64,000 bases of DNA, from positions 9,507,385 through 9,571,384 of the forward strand of contig JASFXZ010000010.1 of assembly GCA_032209605.1 (NCBI GenBank). The letters are read 5' to 3'. Below are positions 55,501-64,000 of the stretch, piece after piece (position 1 is the first letter of the stretch; each line of letters starts with the position of its first letter). A model generated the notes under the pieces. It saw only the letters and a program-made list of their open reading frames with translations. It was not told the origin of the DNA and ran no database searches. Both the position numbers and the translations under genes were made by a program. This DNA comes from Mactromeris polynyma. Lineage: Eukaryota > Mollusca > Bivalvia > Venerida > Mactridae.

Positions 55501-58500
55501 TATCAAACAAGTTTAATTTTGCCATAAGTTTTATAACAAAATTTGTTTTGGTCTTGTATCGGTTTGTAATAAACTGGCTTTGCTTAATTTGAAGTTGATG
55601 TTTAATAGGGGTGCAACAATACAGGTATCTCTCGGTTTGGTTTCAAATAGGACTACCCTTTCTGTTTTCGATTATTCAGTTTGGTTATATAAATAAATAA
55701 CATACATAAAATGCTCAATAACTGATTGTTAATTGGCTAGTAATGACTAGAAATAAACCTCTGACTAGAAGGTATATAGAAACAGAACATAATGTGCTAA
55801 TAAGAAGTAGAGCAATGCCTAGAAATAGATCGTAATGTCCTTGTACAAAAGTAAACTGTTAACTTTTTTACCAAAAAATCAAGTGATCGGTCAAAGACAT
55901 GCCAAACTGAAAAGTCGCAAAACAGTACCGAAAATGGAACCGAGCGAAAACAACGAACGATAACGGAACTTTGGTTAAGCATTGCAGCTCTAATGTTTAA
56001 TTATAGAACTTCAATGTATCTTTTATCATATTCAGATTTCCATATAGTTGTGTGTGGTTTAGATTCTATTGTTGCTAGGAGATGGATCAATGGAATGTTG
56101 GTAAGAATAACAACTGATATTTTTAACTGAAACTCTTTACAGGGCTGAAACCTTTAAGGTTGTCTGTTTATCCCATATTTAGACATGGAATTGCTGTAGA
56201 CAGTGGAATTGAATTGTCGGTCTAGTACCATCCGTGATTTCTCTGTTCATTGCTTAATTGTATTTTTGACTGTTCAGTAGTTCAAGTCACTTCTGCAAGT
56301 TAAAAACCGTTACTTAGCTTTGTTTGTCTGAATTGTATATTAAATTGTGACCTCCAGGCTTAAATATATTACGACAGTATATTTTAAAACTTGAAATCTG
56401 GATATTATTGTGGAAGTTTTGTTATTTTAGCAATTATACGCATATGGACTTCTTGTTTGTTCATATTTCTAGCAATATCTTGATAACAACACCCTGCACC
56501 AGGCAGGTAGGCATATGGTAGGTAAGCTTTATCTAGCTGGTGGGATTGGAATTTTGGCTAAAAATTCTATGCCATTGTGATTAATCATATTCTTCAAATA
56601 AGCGAAAGTGACATGAAATGTAAGTGATTTAGAAAGATATACTGAGTGGTTATGTGTCTAACACAGCAAATGTGTGTAGTATTCATGTACCTTTGTTCTC
56701 AAATAAGAAATATTTTATCAATACATGTATAGTAGAACCTCAATAATACGACCACCCTTGGGACCCTAGTAAACTGGTCTTCTTATTTAGATGGTCTTAA
56801 TATTGAGGTTGAATTAAGAGCAAACCAGTCAAAATGGACTTGAAAATTGTGTTCTTAATTTTGAGGTGGTCTTATTATTGAGTTGGTATTTAACTGAGGT
56901 TTTACTGTATTTGATTTAGGTGAGTATGTTACAATACGAAGATGGAGAACTCAAACAGGAAAGTATTGTACCAATGGTGGATGGTGGTACTGAGGGATTT
57001 AAAGGCAATGCACGAGTCATACTGCCGGGAATGTCTGCATGTATTGAATGTACACTAGATCTGTATCCTCCACAGGTATGATGTGTTCACTATAATTCTT
57101 TCGAATCTTTGTTACTCAGATGTTTATTTAATCAAATTATACTATGGTTCCAATTTCTGATAATAGAAAAACTGTGTTGCTGCAAATTTATAAAAAAAGC
57201 AGGGCTCTAGAAATCCACTTGCCCGACGTCCCAAACAGTTAATATTAGTCCAGGACAAGTCTGTTTTTAAAGCTTACCAACATCAGCAATTGCTCAGTTG
57301 TAAGTCAAACCTTAGAATCCCACAGACATACATGTGATCATCAATTTTAGATTGTAGAGCTATCATTGTGTATGATTATTTGTTACTAAATTGACCAATT
57401 TCCTCGGAACAACTAGCTTCCTACCTCGGACAAGTCAAATTTTACATTTCCATTAGTCCAGGACAAGTGTCTTTGAAAAAACTTTCTAGAGTCCTGAAAA
57501 GGGGTTTAAGTGGCATGTAAATGCATTTCTAAATGCACATAGAAATATAAATCTTTTCAAAAAAAAGAAGAAACATTTTAAGCAGAAAAAGTCAGGAATT
57601 GTAGAAGACAGACCGATGAGTAAATATTTTTCCACTTTACGTAAACTTTATATTTCCTAGAAGATGCAGTTTGGTTCTTAAATATGAATGAATGATAATG
57701 TTATTATTTATTCATTGCAATACTAATGTCATTTTCTTAGTAGGGATTTTGAACGCTTGAATATCTTGATGTGAATTCCGTATCCAAATGAATAAAACAG
57801 TACCATGTTTTATTTGTGCTTATCCTTATATTTTAACCTGTCGTTATCATTTTAAATCCTAGGATTATATTTCTGTATTGTTTATCTAACCAATATTCTG
57901 AGTATTTTGGCTTGTTCCTTAAGGTTAAGAAAATGACTCTGCGTACCAGCCTCAGAATGCAGCCTTCCCATTGGTTAATTGATTTACATGGATCTCAGTG
58001 CCATCCAATCAGGCTTGAGTTTTGCGATATTTAGATTTGTAACCCCAGTTATGTGATATATGTGATTAATTTTGGATTGTTTTGTTTAATTCTAGGTAAA
58101 TTTTCCTTTGTGCACCATTGCACATACACCCAGACTACCTGAGCATTGTATAGAATATGTTAGAATATTGCTGTGGCCAAAGGAGGACCCATTTGGAGGT
58201 ACTGTTTGATATCATAGCCTGTTTGCTTCCATTTTTGTGGTAATGTAATGGATGAAATATCGTCGCGATTTTCTTTTTGGTTAATTTTCTTCTTTCAAAC
58301 CTTTACAGATAATTAATGCTGACAATATCATTTTTTTTCCATAATTTCCTATCATGCAAAATCGTTTTATGCAAGTTGTTGTAGTCAAAATACCAAAATA
58401 CTGCCAAAACCGAAAGTAATGCGAAAACAGCAGCGAACAGTATACTTTGAAAAATAATCTCTTAAACTTCATACTTGAGAACATTTTCAGTGAAACCTCA

Positions 58501-61500
58501 AAAATAAGACCACCGGCAGTTCTGAGTTGGTCTCAGTTGTGATGGGGAATATTTATGATGGTAAAATCAAATCAAAACTGGTCCATGACAATCTGGTCTT
58601 ATTAATAGAGTGATAATACTTTCAATGTTGTCTTAAAGTGAGGTTTTACTTTGTACCAGGGACCATTTAGAAAAGCAATAGAAAGTTCCCACATTTACAA
58701 TATTTACCTCCCTTGTTCTGAATAGTCAGCCATTTTGATAGGCAAATTTCCTCCAAGTTTATAGGGAATAAATTGTAAATGATGATAAAATAATCGGATA
58801 TAAAAATAACTTATTCATTATGCTCATGTGGGCAGTTGGCTCAGAAAGTTGCAGAAAAAATGGTTGTCACATGCAAATTCTCTAGGTATTTTCTCGTTAT
58901 CACATATTTGGGAATTGCTCCTATAAATGATTATCAGTTTTGCCTTTCAAAAAAGCTGATGATTAAGAACAAGGGAGGTAAATATTGTAGATGTGGGAAC
59001 TATCTGTTGAGTGTAGTCCTGTATTACAAGACGGAAACTCATGTAAACCATGTTATACTTACAGAGGGTATTCCTATTGATGGCGATGAACCAAAGCATA
59101 TACAGTGGATTATGGATAAATCTCTGGAGAGAGCGAATGAGTTTAATATCACAGGAATAACATACAGATTAACTCAAGGTACGTTTTATCATGTCAGCAG
59201 TTATACTACTGTAAGGGGCTTCTATTACTCATTGTCAACAAGCCTTTTTCGGCATAGCTGTATAACATTGATTTTGACCTACATTTTTGACCGACCAAAT
59301 GTTTTCCTTGAAGCGGGCTTTTTAAAATCTGACCAATGATATTTTCACCCAAGAGGCACCAACAGGGTTTTCTTTCACCCAAGAGGCGGCACCAAACGGG
59401 GTTTTCATAAGATGTGCATTTGTTAGCAGTTTGAATTTTGCCGAAAGTGGTTAATATGTTTAAGCATGTATAAAATGACCCTGATAAGACAAGTCCATGA
59501 TTATAGTATATATAGTCTAGATCCGAGATTATTTTTTTAAGGATGTATTTTTCAACACGTTTCAAAAAACATTATTTCATTTAACATACCGGAAGACATC
59601 ATTCTATCTTCGTCGTTTATTTTTAAAGATATTTCTTGTTACTTTCTAATATCATTTGATAGACCTCTTGATATTGTGAGTTTTATTTGTAAATATTCAT
59701 TTAGGGACTGTTGTAACAAGACTAATCTTGCACCTGGCTGTCTCAACCATGTACTACAAAGTTTCAGCATTTACAAACAATATTTATTTTTAATGAATTG
59801 TCAAAACAATCCATCATCAAAATAATCCATCATCAAAACTGATTTATGTTTGTATGTATGTATTGCTTATGTTTTCATATCTTTTATCCAGGTGTTGTTA
59901 AAAGAATTATTCCAGCTGTAGCATCTACTAATGCTGTTATTGCAGGTCAAATATACTTTTTATTTTTACTTTTAGCTTACATGTGTAGTATTAGACTGTT
60001 TACACATTTACATGTAACTTGATACTCATGCATGCTGGAGTTTATAAGATGCTATCGTATTCTAGAGGGACAGTCTTGTAGACTAGCTTGAATAAATATC
60101 ATCAAACTGTCTTGTGTTCTATAATACTACAACATGTACAGTTAAACACACTAGCAGATGATAGAGGAACCTTGCATTACTTTATAAAAATGACTATTTT
60201 GATGCATTCGAGTATTTTTATTTACAGTTTAAAAAAAAATTCATCTTTAAGTAGAATAATGTTTTGACTTGTTTCCAATTTTTAACTATGTAGCATTCCT
60301 ATGCATATATACATTATCCCTTTACTCCATGGAGACGCGTTTGGATGCGTGGGTTTTATCTCTATGCAGACGCCTTTGGACGCATCTGATGTTTAATGTA
60401 AAAAAAATCGATTTTCACTACATCAATTTAAAAACCAATCTTTCGTGTTATGTTTCAATATCTTGTTGCTAGATGATCAGTATGACAATTGTTTTATTTG
60501 AATTTTGTTCTTGCAGCTGCCTGTGCAACCGAGGTTTTTAAGTTGGCCACAAGGTAGGTATACTTGAAACAAATTATTATCATGTTAACAAGTTTATGCA
60601 CGAGCCTCATTTGAATGGATTCTCATTTGAATTGATCGTAAGCATGGTTTGACTTGTTTTCAAAATTGTGATGCAGATTTTCCTGGTTGCTAATGCTAAT
60701 TATAAATATTCAGCCTGTATTTTTTTCAAAATCTTGCATCAATTTCTCCATCTAGCTCAAGACCGAATGCAATTTTAACTTGTCAAATTGTATACCTTAT
60801 TTAATCAGTGTAGATCTACATCTGATTTAATCATAACATGGTATTTTGTTCTATCCATTCAGCTGCAGTATACCATTGAACAATTACATGAACTTTAACG
60901 ACACAGAAGGAATATATACCTACACGTTTGAGGCGGAAAGAAAGGTAAGATCTGTGGATAAACTCAGCTCGTGTCGAACATTTTTCAAAATGATTTCCAA
61001 GTCATCACTTATTCAATCACATAAAATCAATTTTACTGCAGTAGTTAGGGTATCAACTTCAATACTGGACAAAATTGAGATGTAAATTGTCAATTGAAAA
61101 GTCCTAGGATCGGAATAGTGTTTTTTTAAGTTTTTCTGGTTTTATACTATCGATTCCCTGTGAAAGTCTTTACAACATTGTAAAACTACATTATATTCAG
61201 TCATTCAGTCACTAAATGTATTTTATTACATTTTTTTCATGAAATTCCAATATTTTAATGACCCTATTTTAGATGTAATACTGTAATGAAATGCTTGCAG
61301 AAGTATTGTTGGGGAAAATCAGATTGTTTTTTAAGCATCCATTCTAGGTTGGGATCGGTAGGTTTCATTGTATTCGACGTTGACAAATGATTTATATATC
61401 TATACAGGAGGACTGTATGGCATGTAGCAAGATACCAAAGTCTCTCACATTCTCCGAGTCAGATAAACTACAAGATATAATCACATACCTTCAGGAGAGT

Positions 61501-63111
61501 GCAGAGTAGTAAGTAAAAATCATAAAATTAGGTTTGGAGACCAGTCACAAAGTAAAGCCTTACCATTGGTCAATTTGAAGACTGTGCTCGGAAGCAACCA
61601 ATCAGGCGCTCGAGATTTTGGACTGGTCTCCTAACCAATTTATTACCACATAACTGGTCTTTTTCATTTATTGTGTTAAGGAATATAAAAGAATCATTCT
61701 CCTTGTAAAGTTATATTAGTCTACTAGTCACTTGATGTACTTCATTTTATATTCCAGTATCGGTCACATATAACTAATTAGATATTTTGCCAGGAGTAGC
61801 GCAAATATGGAAATAATAATGTAACAGCGAGTGTATGTATAGTGACAAATTAGAAGAAGTATGGCGTGGACTGCATCTAGCCAGGTTGCAGACATTGACT
61901 AAGCATGCCGACTATGATGATATATAGCTTGTTTTCAGTCTCCGAGCATGCTTGGAAAAGACTGTTGTCTGTAAGTTGTACTGGCATATGAGACCACATA
62001 TGTTTGGATGGGTACCATATATTATGAGCCATACCTCTGTATGTTTGTTGTAATACATGTCATAATCCATTTTTCATGTAGTGTGAATACAACATTTTGT
62101 GATTATTCCTCCAATATGAAGTCTTTATGTTCAACAAAATAACTCCAAATTCATGTGTCATTAGTATTAACTTACTGAATGTTATACTTTTAATGAGTTT
62201 ATCGACTTGTTTTATTTTAGTCAAATGAAGTCACCTGGTTTGACAACAAATGTTGGTGGTAAAAATAAAACGCTATATATGCCTACCATCAAATCTATAG
62301 AAGAAAAAACAAGAGAAAACTTGAAGAAAACTCTCGGTGGTAAGTTCATCTCATTAGAGATTATCACTAGTTCTAATCCTTTTAGTAACTCTAGAATGGA
62401 TAAAGGGAGAGAACTCATGACAAACTTCTGTGGTTCATCAAGTTGCAGAAATAGATGCATTTTTCATGTACTTAAATAGATATTGTATAAAATTAACCTT
62501 GCCAAGTACTAGCCTAATTCCCATTGGATATAAAAACTAAAATTTGCAAAAGTTGTCCCAAATTAGTCGGTATCCTAATAAAATTACACTAGTTTATCAA
62601 ATTAATTTCTTTTTCATTAATTTTTGCTACCAACTCTTGAAAACTAGCACGAGCCATTAGTCCAGCTTAAATTTTAGGTCAGGTTTGAAAATTCCATCAC
62701 CGAGTTTGTTTAAAAGGACATTTATATTAACTATGCCAGTTTAAGTCATGGTTAAAAATGTATATGTTGAAATCAGTTCTCCAATCTATACTTTTATGAG
62801 AAAGTGAGCACTTAAAAAGTAAAATCGTACTTAAAAATTTACGACTAGAGGTTGTTATTCTAGGTTTAATTGATAGCAAATTCTTCTACACATGTATCAG
62901 GAAAAAATCGTACTGATAAAAGGAGGTTGCTGCTGACAGGAGGTTGTACTGTACAAGCAATTCTCCATTTATGTTCTATATGTTGACTAGCCCTTTTGAT
63001 TTTTCATTTTCAGAGTTAGGATTTGTGCATGGTCAAGAATTGTATGTAGCTGACCCTACAACTCCCATGACCTTGACATTCAAATTGAGCGTAGGATCAA
63101 ATATGGAATGA
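52571..63111 (+). CDS. UBA3: UBA3, catalytic subunit of the NEDD8-activating enzyme
   Basis: With NAE1 it adenylates NEDD8, forms a thioester and passes it to UBE2M, driving cullin neddylation (family knowledge). Fifteen coding exons: 52571-52666, 53046-53126, 54086-54168, 54653-54733, 55255-55298, 56036-56100, 56920-57075, 58096-58198, 59065-59178, 59892-59945, 60517-60553, 60863-60944, 61408-61508, 62221-62339 and 63014-63111 (TGA); 437 aa against 463 in human. All phases fit. An in-frame TAG just upstream fixes the ATG at 52571. Visible: the [10 protein letters not shown] nucleotide loop (47-56), [17 protein letters not shown] (71-87), zinc Cys 191, 194, 335 and 338, catalytic Cys208 in [34 protein letters not shown], and a C-terminal ubiquitin-fold domain that recruits UBE2M (residues ~350-437). 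It lacks the longer N-terminus of the main human isoform. ATTAAA near 63516 may be the poly(A) signal. Confidence 0.96.
53513..53616. repeat. GAGACCAGTCT foldback repeat in UBA3 intron
   Basis: CTTGAAGACCAGTCATAAAAC, TTGATTGGTTGTTCCTGATC, then TTTCTGCGACTGGTATCCAAG. Degenerate copy of the family. Confidence 0.6.
53651..53940 (+). mobile_element. tRNA-Thr-like SINE, plus strand
   Basis: The head (53651-53722) has a clean anticodon arm (CTGGA/TCCAG around CTAGTAA, anticodon AGT), a B box (CACAGGTTCGATCCCC) and a closing CACCA, but the acceptor stem does not pair. The body continues with GTCTTTCGGATGATACAAAA, a block widespread in molluscan SINEs. Therefore a SINE and not a tRNA gene. In UBA3 intron 2. 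Confidence 0.8.
54285..54535. repeat. ATGCCCCC..GTCCGTCCGT bivalve repeat, inverted copy
   Basis: Reverse complement of 40790-41009: TATGCCCCCCTTAGAGG, GTCCGTCCGTCCG, CAAGAACCCCTTGACCTATC, GGTCAAGGTCACAGGGGTCA. A short tRNA-like fragment (GGAATTTGAACCTTCTG) follows to 54605. In UBA3 intron 3. Confidence 0.75.
54854..54999. mobile_element. MITE family C, copy in UBA3 intron
   Basis: CAGTCTGACCTCGTTTATCT at the left and GAATGAATGAGGTCTGATTG at the right, TA-flanked; about 30 bp shorter than 7501-7678. Confidence 0.8.
56730..56907. mobile_element. MITE family A abutting a UBA3 splice acceptor
   Basis: TAGTAGAACCTCAATAATAC at the left (first base changed from C to T) and AACTGAGGTTTTACTG at the right. 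The right end lies 12 bp before the exon at 56920, so the branch-point and pyrimidine region of this intron is partly MITE sequence. Confidence 0.85.
57200..57496. mobile_element. hAT-like MITE (CAGGGCTCTAGAAATCC), full copy
   Basis: CAGGGCTCTAGAAATCCACT at the left and AACTTTCTAGAGTCCTG at the right; interior AGTCCAGGACAAGTCTG and CAGCAATTGCTCAGTTG. Opposite orientation to 8501-8800. In UBA3 intron 7. Confidence 0.8.
57940..58035. repeat. GAGACCAGTCT foldback repeat in UBA3 intron
   Basis: ACCAGCCTCAGAATGCAGCC, TTCCCATTGGTTAATTGATT and CCAATCAGGCTTGAGTTTTG. Only part of the left arm is kept. Confidence 0.55.
58498..58650. mobile_element. MITE family A, degenerate copy
   Basis: CAGTGAAACCTCAAAAATAA at the left and TTAAAGTGAGGTTTTACTTT at the right. 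In the UBA3 intron after the active-site exon. Confidence 0.7.
58684..59002. mobile_element. Long-TIR MITE E, inverted copy in UBA3 intron
   Basis: AAGTTCCCACATTTACAAT at the left, ATTGTAGATGTGGGAACTA at the right. The interior is reversed relative to 10314-10636. It ends 62 bp before the exon at 59065 and makes a spurious open frame there (58836-59339). Confidence 0.88.
59335..59420. repeat. Short direct repeat (TTTCACCCAAGAGGC)
   Basis: TTTTCACCCAAGAGGCACCAA and TTTCACCCAAGAGGCGGCACC followed by GGGTTTTC / GGGGTTTTC, two copies about 38 bp apart within a UBA3 intron. Confidence 0.6.
61534..61634. repeat. GAGACCAGTCT foldback repeat, clear copy
   Basis: TTTGGAGACCAGTCACAAAG at the left, CCATTGGTCAATTTGAAGAC in the middle, and CAACCAATCAGG..TTTGGACTGGTCTCCTAA at the right: about 20-bp complementary ends. 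It is 26 bp after a UBA3 exon. Confidence 0.75.
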
Positions 63112-64000
63112 TAGGGAGAGTTACAATGACGGGATTTATAATGCGCTCGTTTACCGCCTCCTATCTGAAACACAAAAAAGATACTGTGCTGGTGTTACTC
63201 GTTGTTTGCTGTAAATAGTAAATGATCAATTGGGATTTTGTACTTGGTCTAGATCAACTGATAACTCAACCGATAGTTAAATATTGAATTTGAAGTTTTT
63301 ATCAAGGATATTAATAAGATTATTTGAAGACATTAACATTGATAGGAAACCACTGTTAAGTGTGTTCAATGCCGACTTCTGTAGTAGTGAATACTAAACT
63401 GGTTATAACAGCATACCGAGCTATTTTGTTACACACATGAATAGTGCCTAGATCCCAAGTTTTTGTGAAAATGTGTTTTGTATTGTACCATATTTAACTG
63501 TATTGTAAAAATAATATTAAAAGTCAATTTTAATAATCATTTATGTGCCAGTTCTTACTTTATTTTATCTCAACAATGACAAAAGACCCCAGTATCTTGT
63601 AGGACACTGTCTCAAAACCAAGAACATAACATTTTTAGCAATATAATACATAATGAAAATATCTGGTAACTAAAGACACTAGATCTATTCATGTTGACAT
63701 TGTTTTGTAACTTCAGCATCAGGCGCTTATTCCGATACCTTCATTATCATGTGATTGTAACGGCAGTGGGTATGTAGTGTTTTGATTGAATGATTTTTCA
63801 CAAATACAAGATAAGCATCAAACTTACGAGAAAAAACTCAATTTGAAATTTGGGCCTGTAGCAGACAATCTTGCACCTAAGAGTTTGCAGACAATGTTAA
63901 TTATAAGCTTGATAATCAACTCGTTTGTTATTCACTTGACATTCATTACAAAGACCATATATGTTTCCCATATTTATGTCCTATTGAATGTGTCGTTACA
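63112..64000. other. UBA3 3' UTR and downstream flank
   Basis: AT-rich, no open frame of interest, no repeat match noticed. The 3' UTR probably ends shortly after ATTAAA at about 63516; beyond that nothing is recognised. Confidence 0.5.

Noticed and set aside
58836..59339. A 167-aa open frame in UBA3
   Set aside because: It starts in MITE E and runs through the true exon 59065-59178 into the next intron.

Overview
The window looks like nuclear DNA from a bivalve-like mollusc. It is AT-rich, its genes are split by GT-AG introns, and it is full of short inverted-repeat transposons, tRNA-derived SINEs and repeats of the 'GGGCCATAACT' and 'GGGCCATGATGG' types that are familiar from bivalve genomes. 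Species cannot be fixed from the sequence. Exon models below were built by hand: every junction was checked for GT/AG, reading phase and continuity of protein similarity, but no transcript was available.

Layout. (1) 676-7440 (+): GPKOW, a spliceosomal G-patch/KOW protein whose 5' end lies off the left edge. (2) 14001-21643 (-): Rabenosyn-5 (RBSN), a FYVE-finger Rab4/Rab5 effector, convergent with GPKOW. (3) 22968-27294 (+), head-to-head with RBSN: a four-exon gene joining a probable mitochondrial presequence, a dsRNA-binding-like segment resembling DHX30 and, in its last exon, a retrotransposon-type RNase H of the DIRS kind with all four catalytic acids. This is the most unusual gene in the window. 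(4) 29967-33829 (+): a secreted PAN/apple-like plus fucolectin-type lectin. (5) 46489-49097 (-) ARL6IP5 and 52571-63111 (+) UBA3, head-to-head as in human. An almost pristine Tc1 transposon (50605-52073) sits in the 5' UTR intron of UBA3.

The rest is mobile and repetitive DNA. At least three TA-flanked MITE families with pogo/Tigger-like ends (CAGTAAAACCTC, CAGTCAAACCTG, CAGTCGGACCTC) recur through introns and spacers, with several other foldback families, six clear tRNA-derived SINEs, a decayed LINE 3' end, and eight or more tandem arrays with units from 28 to about 170 bp.

A diverged direct duplication (about 28.2-29.5 kb and 39.6-41.1 kb) flanks the lectin gene. Its two copies carry different insertions, giving natural filled/empty sites with target-site duplications. 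The spacer between 33.8 and 46.5 kb contains no gene I can recognise.
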